From: Mycogone perniciosa
Taxonomy: Eukaryota > Ascomycota > Sordariomycetes > Hypocreales > Hypocreaceae
Length of the DNA: 49,886 nucleotides
Direction of reading: 5' to 3'
Assembly (NCBI GenBank): GCA_025331125.1
Contig: JAOALB010000254.1
Span: 1-49,886, forward strand
The notes under the pieces were generated by a model that saw only the letters and a program-made list of their open reading frames with translations, did no database searches and was not told where the DNA came from. Shown here one piece after another: positions 1 to 10,901 of this stretch. How positions within the stretch are numbered: position 1 is the stretch's first letter; each line of letters starts with the position of its first letter. Both the position numbers and the translations under genes were made by a program.

Positions 1-74
<74 letters not shown>

Positions 75-81
75 CGCGCGC
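1..81. repeat. 73-base poly-C run followed by (GC)4
   Basis: Bases 1-73 are all C, followed by four GC dinucleotides. Nothing like a telomere repeat (TTAGGG/CCCTAA) is present. A pure C homopolymer at the very edge of the window is best read as a sequencing or assembly artefact at a contig end; a real C tract cannot be excluded. Confidence 0.9.
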
Positions 82-94
82 ATGTCTCCCAGTT

Positions 95-1120
95 TTACGG
101 CATCCGGGCCATGAACGTGCTCGCAATGGACTGGACGAAGCTCTTCTTCTCATTCTTCTCGCTATGCCACGAAAACAGAGATCGTGACCCATTTCGCCGC
201 TTGCACCTTGACCACCTTGACGGCATATCGGGCTCGCTCATTATCCTGCTCGGCGTTCTGATGGCTGTGTGTGGACATAGTCCCTCTCCGACGGCAGCAC
301 GATGCGAGTGAAACGAACACTCGCGAAAGCCGAAAGCCCGCCCCTCGTTTCGGAGCTGGTTGGCCGAGATGCGCAGCTGCGGATTCTTGAAGCGAACATC
401 GTGACCTACTGCGTTCATGTTTCCAATGTGTGTGGCATAGTCGCGGGCGAACTCGGGTATTGACTTGAAGAGGGCGTGGAACTGATTCGGATCCGACGTA
501 GCCATATCTTGAGGGTGGAACTTGAGTTGGCAGCCTACGGCCAGGGAGAAGGCAACCATGGCAACAGCCCAGCGGCGTAGGCGTACAGCGGGCCCAGCTT
601 CGCATTCGGTGTAAAGGTAGACAACAAGTCTGGGCGGGACATCCCAGTCACATTTGAGATAAAGGTCTTGAATGGCATCCATGGCTAAATCCTGTAGCGA
701 GTATAAGGAGAGCTGCGAGGCGAAGAGATGAAGGTGAACAATGGCCCAATGTATGTCTTGAGATGCCCTTTCGCTCGTCTCGTGGGCTGCAGTAATGACG
801 TCGTCCAGATAACCTCGGAAACTGTGTGGAGAGTGCAGCCACTCAACGAATAGGGCAAACATGGTGGATGACTCGCTGGGCAACCATAGTGAGATGGTTT
901 GGGAGTGGAATGGGTCCTCAAGACGCTCGCGGAAGAAAGGGGAGGCTTCGCAAAGAAGCTGGCGATTAACTTGGAAGCTGCGCACCCTGGAGCCTACAAG
1001 AACAGTGGCTATCTCTGACTCGGGTAGCTTGGGCAATGGTGGTAACTTCTTGTCAAGAGTGAGGCGACTAAGCCCAGATATGGGCCGACTGATAGTGTTT
1101 GGTTTGTAAAAGGAAACCAT
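95..1120 (-). CDS. BTB/POZ domain protein
   Basis: Intronless 341-residue protein. Roughly residues 36-125 look like a fungal BTB/POZ domain: the ATVLVGS strand, the FQVNRQLLCEASPFFRERL block, then SLWLPSES and LFVEWLHS. In this family the fold mediates homodimerisation or recruits substrates to Cullin-3 ligases; no kelch or MATH partner domain is visible. The remainder is helical in the middle and basic at the C-terminus (Arg/Ser-rich from about residue 290). The start is the first ATG of the frame and is preceded by stretches without coding character. The 3' end lies only 14 bases from the GC/poly-C artefact, so the stop is present but the downstream context is lost. The substrate or partner cannot be inferred. 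Confidence 0.75.
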   Translation of the reverse strand: MVSFYKPNTISRPISGLSRLTLDKKLPPLPKLPESEIATVLVGSRVRSFQVNRQLLCEASPFFRERLEDPFHSQTISLWLPSESSTMFALFVEWLHSPHSFRGYLDDVITAAHETSERASQDIHWAIVHLHLFASQLSLYSLQDLAMDAIQDLYLKCDWDVPPRLVVYLYTECEAGPAVRLRRWAVAMVAFSLAVGCQLKFHPQDMATSDPNQFHALFKSIPEFARDYATHIGNMNAVGHDVRFKNPQLRISANQLRNEGRAFGFRECSFHSHRAAVGEGLCPHTAIRTPSRIMSEPDMPSRWSRCKRRNGSRSLFSWHSEKNEKKSFVQSIASTFMARMP

Positions 1121-2056
1121 GGTGCAATGATATTTCTATCGTGCCGAATACGATTGGAATCGATGGCTCCTGCTGTCCGGCCCTAGCTCGTGGTGTTGAT
1201 ACGAGAGCAACTCAGACGTAAGAGAGAGAGAGAGAGAATAGCAGCAGCAGTAGTATAAGAGAGAGGAAAGGAAAGACAGAAGACAGAAGAGGGGCGGGAG
1301 TTGAGTCGGTGAAAATGACCCTCTTCTGCAGCTCACGGACGTCTGACGGTGGAACTAGCCAGATAAGAAAGAGTCTAATGGCGAGAGAAAACAGGGCGAG
1401 ACAGGGAATGTATTGTGGAGGGGAAGGATGTAGTAATAAAGTCGTGAAGAAGGAGAAGAAGAAGAAGACAAGGTAAGCTACCAATAAAACAGAGCATCGT
1501 GGATTGCAACACGATAGGACTCCGAGGACGGGCTCTCGAAACAGTTACCAAGGCTCAGTGACAATCCACCAGGCTCTGCCGCACCGAAACAGCGGCATAA
1601 GAGCGTGACACGGCGACGGCGCCGAACGAATGGCCCCCATAGGTGGTATGAGAGTGTGAGTGAGAGCGTGAGGGTGAAGATGGTGCTGACACCAGCCATG
1701 TTTCGTGCTATGCTCTGGTCTAGAAATTGCCCAACGGACGGGGCTGATGGTGACCCATAACAAGCCGCTGACATACATGCATACTCACTCGTACTATCGT
1801 CAGTTGCACGTGGGGGATGTGAGATGATCCGCGCCTGTAGGCTCAACTAAAGACGGGAGGTGATCTCATCCTACTGCGCCGAGGCGGAGGCAACAGTGCA
1901 GGGCGTGTTTCAAACGAGACCGGACCGCAGAAAGAGGAGCGAGCCCCAGTTGGGGGTTGTTGTTTCGTCCGTCGTCGTTTCGCTTCATGTTCCATCTGGT
2001 TCCCAAGTCTGCGTTTGCAACGTACGCGCTTGTACCTTGCACATGGCCGATATGTG

Positions 2057-2090
2057 TACGAAGTACTCCGTACGGAGTATTACTTCGTAC
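2057..2090. repeat. Nested inverted repeat built from TACGRAGTA
   Basis: Bases 2064-2079 form the perfect 16-bp palindrome TACTCCGTACGGAGTA. It is flanked by TACGAAGTA (2057-2065) and its reverse complement TACTTCGTA (2081-2089), so the whole 34 bp is an almost perfect palindrome interrupted by a few bases. It could form a hairpin or cruciform, or serve as a dimeric protein site. Function unknown. Confidence 0.85.
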
Positions 2091-3173
2091 TTCATCATAG
2101 ATCCTGTGTGACAACGTAATCTCCCCCATTACTACTCCGTATTCGCAATCGCACATCCTGCGGGGATGGATTCTCCTCTCCTCTGGGCGTCCTAGATTCG
2201 GTGGCGGCGGCGGCGGCGGAACCGCCCTTCGCCCGTTCACGCTGAGCATGCAAAAGGTGTCCTTTTCCATTTTTTCGCGCACCACCATGGCACGGACGTT
2301 TGTTGGTGAACTGTGAGCGAAGTTGTTAGGGGAAAGAGGACAAGTACAAAGTATGGTAGGCAGGGATTCATGGGTCGTCTGAATTCTAGCTAGCTAGGAT
2401 CCCATGCGGCCAACTAGTCCTGATTGGGGCCAATTCTATAGTACTACTACCTATAGTGCGAAGTACGAGTATTACTCCGTAGTATTAATTCAATCCCCCC
2501 CCGGCCAGCTACAGCGCCATGTTTAGCCTGGAGTGCTGTGAACAGAGTGCCACAAGCCTCATACTTTAGGGGCTTCGCAGTGCTGATCCGCCAGAGTATA
2601 GCGCTCTGTGCTAATACTGCGCACCCATCACCTCACCTGCTGCGTTCTTCCTTGCTGTGCGATGAGTCTGAGACCCCGTCTTGCATGTGTAAGTGGATGA
2701 AACGTCGCGAATCAGTGAACCCTCTTTGAAAGAATAAGAAAGAAAGCAAAAGAACCTGACAACCATCTGAGTCTTTCTGCTAATAGTCGGTCATACCGCT
2801 GCGCTCACATTAGAAATCGAAAACCACGTTTTGCGAAGATGGAGTTGCCTATTTGGGTGCGCTGTTTCGATAACACAACCCTGTGAATATTACTATCACC
2901 AGACGCACTATCGATAGTACTCGTAGTAGTACGAAGTATGTAATAGTAATAATAGTAATAATATTTACGAGTATATATTATGTGGAGTAAAACTTAAAAT
3001 CTCACATTAATTGTTAATAAGCATCTAGCCTTTTTTGAGCACTTCAACGAAGTAAGCTTCAGGCCTCCGTCGCAGGTTCATAGCGAGTATAACTACCACA
3101 CCGACGCCTCACCTGACGGAAAATTCATGTATGCGAAGAGCCGGGAGACTCGGTGCATTATCTATCTAGATAG

Positions 3174-3189
3174 TACGGAGTACGGAGTA
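3174..3189. repeat. Two overlapping TACGGAGTA copies
   Basis: TACGGAGTACGGAGTA is a direct tandem of the dispersed 9-mer sharing its terminal TA. It lies about 520 bp beyond the 3' end of the zinc-finger gene, in non-coding DNA. Confidence 0.85.
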
Positions 3190-3712
3190 AGCAAATATGA
3201 TATCAATGACGGCTATCTCCGCCTCAATGCGTCCCAACTTGATGCAGATCACCACCCAAGTCGAGCACACAATGTAACCCACCCTTTATATCATTTCCCC
3301 TGAGGTTGCTCGTTTCTACTCTTTACCAAACGCCATGCCAATCCGCCGTTTAAAAGAAGAAGAAAAAAAAGTGATCCCCATTGGTGCGAGCTCAATTGTG
3401 CAAATGTGTGGTATCCATGTGCGCCTTAACCATGCGTAATCCGTGCGTTTGTTTCGGTCCTAACCCCCCCAAGACGACCAAATCCATCAAAAAACCATCC
3501 GTGAATGCCAACGCAATTTCAATACCATTCCCAAACGCCACCATTAAGCTAATATAAAGAATACCACAGCCACTAGTGTCAAAACGTGGTGCTGTCCTTT
3601 GTTGCTTGATGCAAGCATGTATGCATGCAACGCAACTGTTGCTTCTATGATTGACGTCCCGATAATCCACCATCAGTCTGTGGATATAGAAGTCAATGTG
3701 TCGTCTTTAGCT

Positions 3713-6361
3713 TTAGACCGCTACGGCCTTGGCGGGAATATCCTCGTCATCCGAATCCGTATCGCTGTCATCGCTGGTGTCAATCCGCATAGGATCACCA
3801 GACGTTCCATGACTAGCTGCCTGCGGAGCTGCCTGCGGAGCTCCCTGGATTATCGCTTTGATAGCAGGACCGTTTGAAGGGTGGTTGGATTGCTGCAAGT
3901 GCTGTGACCGGGACGGAGCCATGGACGCCGTGGGGTCCACCAGTTCAGCCGTAGCCGAGGACCCAGACAAGCCCCCCATCTCGGCCATAGGGACTCTTTT
4001 GCGTGGTGACTCCGTCTGAGTAATGGGACTACTCGATTGCGTCACTTTGGCTTGTCCCTCGTGGTCAATCCGAGCTTTCTTAGCCGCATGCCCATTGACG
4101 TTGGCGTCTGTCGGTCCAAAAAGACGACTGCGCTCCGCTTCAATCTCCGCTTGTGAACGTCGTTCGCGCAGTCGGATACCATACTTTTTGCGAGTCATGC
4201 TCTGCCTAGTGTTGTACCTATTCTTGAGCTTAGCAAGCTCCTCGTCTTGTTGCGGCTTCAGAAGCTTCATCGCGTCTTGCATCAGTTTGCCATAGAACTC
4301 TTCTCCTTGCCTCATCTCCGCTTCGAATCGCTCCCGTTCTTCTGGCGTAAGCTTGGCATACGGGTCGTTGCTTGAAGGAGTAGGAGCAGGAGCAATGGTT
4401 TTGGTGGGCGTGGGGGTCGATACTGTGGCCGCCAGTTGTCCTGGTGTCTTGTGTTGAATGCTACTGCTTGGTCTTGGGGCAGGCGTAAAAAGGTCGTGGG
4501 GACGGCTGTTGGCGGCGTCGTAGCTCTCGAGAATTATAACCATCCTTTGCCGTACTTCCTCCGAGTAGGATCCGCAAACCTCGCTCTTTGTGTGGTACAC
4601 CAAACCTCCAGCCCCTCCAAAGGCGCATCCGCAATGAATACAGACGCCCTTCCCGAAAGTCACATATCTCTCGGTCTTCTGGCACTTGGCCTTTCTGATA
4701 TGCTGTTGCTTCATGTTAGTCTTTGATCAAAGGCAATGAAGTCATCAGCAGACGGGACTCACGTAATTGAGCGCGGTAGGTCCGCTACAGGGACGACAGC
4801 AAAGGTTGCAGTAAACTATGCCTTTTAGTCCTTGAACTGTTGGTTTCGGATTTGGATGAGAAGGCACGACATGTGGAGGTGCCTGAAGGGGTTCAGCTGG
4901 AGTTGCCATTCCCGGTGCGGCCATTCCCGGACTATACACCCAAGTGGGATTTTTGGTCGAGTGATGTTGCTGCGAACTCAGAACCCGACTCTGTGGCACC
5001 GGTGGCACTGGAACACGATGTGATGGGACCGGAGGTGGGCCTGCAGAGGCCATATATGGAATGACGTGCTCGCCACGGCTGCCATGCTTTCCCTCGACGA
5101 CATCATGGATATCATATCCGAGACGCTCAGCTCGCGCCAACGCGTTCACCAAGTCTTGAGCACCAATGGTTTCTAGGCGTCTTGCCAGTACCTGGTCCAT
5201 GAATTTGTTGCTGAGCTTGGGGAAAATCACGCTAGCCAGTTCATCAATGTCCCCCGTGCCAAAGTGTTTGATGATCTGATGCTTTGAAGTTTTCACAAGT
5301 CCATTGCCGAAATCCTGGATAGCCCGACTGAGAGTTGACGGGTTGGCTTGGTGAAATATAGCGTTTGCCTATTGGAGGATGTCAGTCATTCTGCCGCATC
5401 AGGGTAAACAGAAATCACAAGGGATTGCGTCAGGTGCGAACTGCACGTTCACCCCTCATCATTGAGATGAAAGAGCATGAGCGAAATGAGAAGGGTTGGT
5501 TGGCTTGGGCTGGAGATGCACACGTAAGTTGCAAAGAGAGGAAAGCAAAAACACGAAACTTACAACAAAAGTCGTATGGAACTCAGAGCCAACGAGGCAC
5601 TTGTGCCACTGATCCCGAATGGCTTGTCGAATAATGGAAGAATTGGTCTTCTGGATCAAATTGACGAGTTCGGTATACTCTGGGCAAGACTCGATGGCTC
5701 CTTGAGCCTGCTGCTTGTTGTCCAAAGTTGGTGAAGTACGCCCTCGCGGTTGTCCTGCACCTGATCCCGGAGCAGGCAAGCTGGGCAAAGTGGGCACATG
5801 CAACGACGATGCTTGAGGATGAGCCAAACCTGCCAGCCGTGGCGGTCCCTGTGATACCGGTCGAGGCAGCACCCCCGAAGTTATGGCTGGTGAGACATGG
5901 CCCATTGGTGGTTGAGAAGAAGGCACATTTAGCGGAGGAGGTGTTGGCTGCTGAGAAGCGCTGCTGCCACCGCCATTAACCGCCGCGACAGGGACAGGAG
6001 CAGCAACTGGCGCTGAGGGAGCAGGAACATTTGCTGGAGACGACCGAGGCACGGTCGCAGGTACAGGTACAGGCAAAGATACGGGCGCAGGTGTAGACGC
6101 AGGAGTAGGCGTTTGCGAAGCCTGCTGTGCCAATGTCGTATTCGTCCCCATAATTGGAGTTGTCGTTTGGTGCTGACTGGTCGGCAGTGGCGCCGCTACA
6201 GCGGGTGACGATGCTGACATCCTGGCCTTCAGTGTCGCCGCAACCGATGCGAGGCTCTCACGCGTCTCTGGCGGTAAGCACGAAGTTGAATTCCCCGAAG
6301 GACGCTGAGGTGCATGAGGAGAAACTAAGTCAGATACCACAGTCGCAGAGGCTGCTACCAT
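3713..6361 (-). CDS. Tandem C2HC zinc-finger protein, three exons
   Basis: Inferred exons on the minus strand are 6361-5564, 5368-4763 and 4702-3713, giving 797 residues. Introns have donors GTAAGT and GTGAGT and acceptors TAG and CAG, with CTGAC and CTAAC branch sites. The N-terminus (about 1-200) is Ala/Pro/Thr-rich low complexity. A conserved-looking helical region follows (about 230-370, containing CPEYTEL and NKFMDQVLARRLETI). Two fingers of identical spacing C-x2-C-x12-H-x5-C come next: C453, C456, H469, C475 and C489, C492, H505, C511. The first finger spans the second intron and is whole only after splicing. The C-terminus is charged, with a stretch rich in KKYGIRLRERRSQAE and an acidic Asp/Ser tail. 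I do not recognise the family; a nuclear DNA-, RNA- or chromatin-related role is an inference from the fingers. An in-frame TTG upstream was rejected in favour of the ATG at 6361. Confidence 0.75.
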
Positions 6362-7573
6362 GGCGCGTGAAGGTGACAACCGCAAATCGTGCTGCCTCTC
6401 TTTTTTCCCTTGGAAGAGAAGTCCCCAAAGTCGGCATGGGCAGATCGTATGCTTTAGGTCTGATTAGGTAGGTACCTAGTAGGTCTAATATCCCTATTCT
6501 CAGTACGGAGTAAGCTTATAGGACTCAGTGGGGTTGCACCAAATGCAGCAGTAGTCTGTAAGCGTCAGCATTCAGAATCGTCTGGGCATTGCTGATGCAA
6601 AGTGGGTGCGGTAAAAAGAAGGATAATTTGGGGAGGGGGAGAGCTAGTTAAAATAAGTAGGGTTGGTGAAAATCAGGAGGGCTTGGCGAAGAAACTAGTC
6701 CAAAGACGCTAGCAAAATAATATACACTAATACATAATATATTGTAATAAGGGCGGCCTCAATGCTATTTATACCTAAAATTTTAGGCCGTAACTGCTTA
6801 ATAGTAGATTTAATTACGGAGTAGCCCAAAGCAGTCTACTCCGTAAAGCCAAGTAGTGAGTTGAAAGAGAAAATGGTTGGTGCGCTAGCTAAAGCCTCAG
6901 TGCAGCCGCTACTAAAGTTTGCTGCTTGGCTTGTATTAATGCACGGGGACGAATGCGACCCAGTTCTTTAATAGTAGGACCCTTGGCCATACATCAGATT
7001 TTCTGAAGCTACAATTAGCTGCATAGAACAAAGAGCTATTACTACAAAAGCCCAGATTATTTAATGAGTCATTATTAAACCTGGACGAAGAGGCTCCACT
7101 ACTTATATATTGCACCTTATACCAGGCCAACTAGCTATGACTGTTTAGGTAGTTAATTCGCACTACTACTAATATGCATACTATTAAGATAGTATCTGTA
7201 CTTCGCAGGGCGTTGGTTTATTACTAATAGGACAGATATACCGACTCGATATAGTATGTAGATACCTCGTGTATGCCTACGAGCATTAGTAACTTGTGAC
7301 AGAGACGAAGATATAGGTTCCCAGGTTTGCTCCTTTACTCTCGAAACTACCTAGGTATGGAGTACTAATAAATAGTCTATGCCAATGTGCACTTCCTGAT
7401 GAAAGAAAGAACCACAAGTTCATAATGATACATGTTCCATGAGGCAAAACACAGAGAACAAAGAACAAGGAACAATGCGCAAAGCGCAGGGCGCAAATAA
7501 CAAAGAATACAGAACAAAGAAAAAAGCACAACCCTACTTCGTACTCTCTTCTGTCCCCCCCCCACCCCACCCA
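6362..7573. other. AT-rich intergenic region with palindromes
   Basis: The first part should hold the promoter of the zinc-finger gene (a TACGGAGTA copy at 6504-6512, 143 bases before its ATG). From about 6600 to 7380 the sequence becomes AT-rich, with many stops in all frames, a perfect palindrome CCTAAAATTTTAGG (6774-6787) and a motif-based hairpin (6814-6846). This looks like decayed repeat DNA, but I found no recognisable transposase or reverse transcriptase. A TACTTCGTA copy sits at 7535-7543. Confidence 0.5.
6814..6846. repeat. 11-bp inverted repeat from the dispersed 9-mer
   Basis: TTACGGAGTAG (6814-6824) and CTACTCCGTAA (6836-6846) are perfect reverse complements separated by 11 bases. 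Each arm contains one copy of the 9-mer. It could form a stem-loop. Located in AT-rich non-coding DNA. Confidence 0.85.
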
Positions 7574-8410
7574 TCAAAACGATAGTCCCAAACTCCCTTG
7601 CATCAAAAGACTGGAAACGGGCGGCTGAAAAAGACCTGGTGGCAACTCGGCGGCTGTGACAAGTGGCACAATGTTTTCCTTCTCAACGACTGGCTCCTTT
7701 GATCCCTCATCTTCCATCGCAACCTCCCGGGACCGAGTCTTGACGCTAGCTGAGTGATCATCCATCCAAAACCGTGCCTTCACCTCCGCAACGTTCATCC
7801 GCCAGGTTCCAGCTGCTCTCTCCAACAGGAAATCCAATGGCTTCCACCAGTCGCACTTCAACCCCAGAGGTCGACTATAAGATCCTCGCCCACGTTTCTT
7901 TAGTGTCGCCCTCGGAGGGGCGGGACACTCGCCAAAGAAGTTCTCTCGTGCGTATCGAGGCAACATCAGGAGCCTGAAAAGGCGAGCCTCGACAATCTGA
8001 TTGCGCTGGTAGACCAGATAGTGGTATCGCTTCTCCCACACCTCATTCTTCCAGATGCGCTTGCCGTTGCGGAAGATTTGGAGACATGGAAACCCGGGTA
8101 TATGCGCAAGGCCAGCCTCCATGGCTTGCTTGTGGCGTTCCCGCCAGGCTCGGAAACCGACATCACTGTGCTGGATCCGGGCTTCAAAGAGGACGATGGC
8201 GCTATCGAGGTCTCTCAACAGAGTTGCCTCGTTGATGTGGTCGTAGCAAGGCAAGTTATTCCAAGGACCAAACAACATGGCACACATGTCGTCTTGTGGA
8301 GTCCACTTGAGATTGGGAGCAATAATAAGGGGCACCGCAGGGGCGAAGACTTCTGGCGATGGGATGCTGGCCAGGTCCGCCGCTGTGTTGTCTGTTGCCT
8401 CGGTCTTCAT
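7574..8410 (-). CDS. Unrecognised 278-residue protein
   Basis: Intronless ORF that starts at an ATG in a favourable context (GCAATGAAG). The N-terminal 40 residues are polar and Pro-rich. The core (about 35-215) is rich in Trp, Arg and aromatic residues (FGPWNNLPCYDHINEATLLRD, then WEKRYHYLVYQRNQIVEARLFRLL), typical of a folded helical domain. The last 60 residues are acidic and then Pro/Leu-rich. There is no signal peptide, membrane segment or known motif. The consistent coding character supports a real gene; the function is unknown. It may be lineage-specific. Confidence 0.6.
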   Translation of the reverse strand: MKTEATDNTAADLASIPSPEVFAPAVPLIIAPNLKWTPQDDMCAMLFGPWNNLPCYDHINEATLLRDLDSAIVLFEARIQHSDVGFRAWRERHKQAMEAGLAHIPGFPCLQIFRNGKRIWKNEVWEKRYHYLVYQRNQIVEARLFRLLMLPRYARENFFGECPAPPRATLKKRGRGSYSRPLGLKCDWWKPLDFLLERAAGTWRMNVAEVKARFWMDDHSASVKTRSREVAMEDEGSKEPVVEKENIVPLVTAAELPPGLFQPPVSSLLMQGSLGLSF

Positions 8411-9319
8411 TGCAATGCGCCTACTCGCGATGGAGTGCGAGTAGTGTGGTTGTAGAGATAATGCTGCAAATACCCAGATGAAAGGACTGCTTGATCGGAA
8501 TAATGCGTCGACATGCGTGCGGTAGTGAGTCCAGTTGAAGGAAGCAGATGGATGATGCCGCGTTTATGTATGCTGCCGAGAAATCAGTGACTCGCGATCG
8601 AGAAAGTCCCATCCTCGAAGCACATCAAACAGCATCGCCTCGATGATGGTTGCCGAGGGAAGTGTGTATGACGAAAAAGGTCACTCTCCCTCCTGTCAAG
8701 CAGGCGTGGTTGAATAGACAATAGAGGAGCTCTATTCACCACCTGCCTAGCAGCAGTCAACTTGCAGTGAATGGAAGGAGCATAGATCGGATGAATTCGT
8801 CTACAGCAAGTGCTCGATTATTGCTGCTGTTCATATTGTTGTTGGTGTACGACAACACCAAAGCATCACGAGAGAGCTTCCGTATCATTGTTCTCTCGAC
8901 TGAATAGCAAACACACGAATTTGGCAGCTCTGATGACAATATGGGAATACGCGGTGGCCAATTTGCGCTGGTTCAGAGTCCAGTCTTTCATCATGGCCGG
9001 TGCCGTGCTTCATTCGATCCTTCTTCGATTGCTTCACTTCGCTTCGTGGCTTGTGTGAAAGCTCTTTGTCGGTCACCAGCACTCGGAGACGACGACCTCG
9101 ACTTGACAACACTGATTCTGCCGTCCTATCCAGCTTTCCTTCCCAGAGACCAGTCGTATCTAACCAAGTGGCCTACAATTTTGCGCCCACAATGTGAAGG
9201 GCTTCCCAAAACGCCCCTAATCCTCTAGTGATCGGGTTGATGAACGCAGTGATATTACGACTTTGCCTTCCCAGCCCTACGCCTCGAACAACCGTAACGC
9301 ATACATTCGTTAAGAATCA
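8411..9319. other. Intergenic, no gene seen
   Basis: About 0.9 kb between the start of the preceding minus-strand gene and the stop of the annexin gene, so it should hold the former's promoter and the latter's 3' UTR. Short overlapping ORFs on both strands show no protein-like composition. Confidence 0.5.
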
Positions 9320-10901
9320 TCATTGCTCTCCAATGCATGCTACCATCAGCCTTTCGTAATCACCAGATGTCTCACCCTTGATGCGACCAGACAGGCTCCT
9401 TCCATATTTCTGGTGGTAAGCCCCCTTGACATTGGCCAGCTCGTTTCGGTCCCAGTGGAATCGGACCACACGAGCAACAAGGAGGTGATCCTTGGTGCCA
9501 AGGCCTGCCATGGAATCTTCAAGGAGCTTGGCGGCGTGCATGTACTTGTCCACGGCGTGGCGCAACTGGAACAGGAGCGCATCCTCCATATGACCCGAGA
9601 ACTCCTGCAGCGATATTAGCTTGTGATTTCAACCAACGTGTGATGCTTCTTGTGACAAAACTTACGCTCTTGATGACTTGCTCCAGATCGCGGCGGAACT
9701 TCTGCTTGTATGTGTGCGCAATGGCACGAATCTGGTTGTCATTCCTGCTGCTCAGGATGTTGCACACTAGGAGCTCATCGGTGCCCATCTTGCCCTCTGT
9801 TGCTTTGTAGATCTCCATGACGTCGGTTTCCACCTGCTGAGGATTAACTGGCGCGGCGTCCTCAGCTCTATTCGCTGCAAGAACCATCATGAAATGTCTC
9901 TCAGTCTTCATGCTGAGGTCTCCTCTAACATCCTCCTCTAGGCTCCGTCGGAATGTGTGGAAGTATGCGCTCTTGATGGCCTTGATATCGGCGTTGGATC
10001 TCGAGAGCAGAACATCGTTGAGGACGACTTCTTTCGTTCCCGGACCAGATATGGCACCGAACAAATTGTGCACATCAGAGAGAAGGGGTCCGCGTGCAAG
10101 CTGTACGAGACCCGCCTCGAACCACCCGCTCGTTTCCTTCTTAAGGTCGTCCACCAATTTGCGCTTGAAGTTGCGTTCGAATGTAGACCGGAGGACTTCA
10201 ATCTGCAATGGGTCCTTGTTGGACAAGATCTTGATCAGCGCCTTCTCGTCGGTTCCGAAGCCCTTCATGGCAGCCCGCAGAGCCTGCGCATCGGCAGAGC
10301 CATCCCATTGAATGAGTTGCGGGGGTCCGTAGCCAAGCGATGGCGGGGTCGGTGGAAACGCCGGGGCTCCGTACGGTGCCCCGGGGGGAGGAGCGCCGTA
10401 GGGACTGCCGGCTGGAGGAGGAGGAGCGCCATATTGGCCCGGAGGCGGCGCCGGGGAATGATGCCCGTACGGTTGCTGGTGAGGAGGGGGAGCTCCATAT
10501 TGTTGAGGCGGCGGCTGGCCGTAAGGAGCTTGCGGCGGGGGGTACTGGCCTGGCGGGGGCGGGGGAGGCGATTGATAATATCCTCCCTGCTGCTGCTGCT
10601 GCTGAGGGGGATACTGGCCATACTGGCCATGTTGGGCTTGAGGCGGATACTGACCCTGAGGTGGCGGGTACTGCCCTTGAGGAGCTCCCTGGGGAGGCCC
10701 TTGAGGAGGCGGATACTGCCCCTGCTGGGGAGGATACTGGCCATAGCCCTGGGGAGGCGGCGGTTCTGCGAGATGCGTCAGACATGGGAGACGCGAGACC
10801 AGGGCTGCCTCACGCGTGTGGTGATCCAACAACGATAAGCAAGCACCTTTTCATGCGGGGCACTTACGGCCGTAGGGCTGGCTATATCCGTAGTAAGACA
10901 T
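9320..10901 (-). CDS. Annexin, four repeats with Pro/Gln/Gly/Tyr-rich N-terminus
   Basis: Inferred exons are 10901-10868, 10765-9667 region (donor-side boundary 9666) and 9604-9320, giving 472 residues. The 34-base first exon encodes MSYYGYSQPYG and joins in frame to the long second exon. Residues about 12-160 are repeats of PPPQGQYPP and PYGAPPP type. Four annexin repeats follow, each with the type II calcium-loop signature G-x-G-T: GFGTDE, GPGTKE, KMGTDE and GLGTKD, starting near residues 165, 240, 325 and 400. Repeat 4 is completed only by splicing out the second intron (donor GTAAGT, acceptor CTGCAG). Annexins bind acidic phospholipids in a calcium-dependent way and act in membrane traffic. 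The low-complexity N-terminus resembles that of other fungal and slime-mould annexins and may drive self-association (inference). Confidence 0.93.

Larger units (their letters stand above)
1121..3712. other. Long intergenic region, repeat-motif rich
   Basis: No convincing gene in 2.6 kb; the ORFs present are short and low in complexity. It contains a GA run (about 1220-1237), a GAA-rich stretch (about 1448-1470), a GGC run (about 2201-2219) and an AT-rich trinucleotide-like stretch (about 2940-2975). It also holds copies of the 9-mer TACGGAGTA or its variant at 2057, 2064, 2071, 2081, 2133, 2473, 2930, 3174 and 3181. The left end presumably carries the promoter of the minus-strand BTB gene. 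Confidence 0.6.

Noticed and set aside
2381..2420. Polylinker-like cluster of restriction sites (GAATTC, GCTAGC, GGATCC, ACTAGT)
   Set aside because: The sites lie in otherwise ordinary intergenic DNA with no vector sequence on either side. The CTAGCTAGCTAG core easily generates such sites by chance, so vector contamination is not supported.
9957..10838. 293-residue ORF antisense to the annexin
   Set aside because: Arg/Gly-rich shadow of the Pro/Gln/Gly-rich annexin N-terminus on the opposite strand; no independent evidence.
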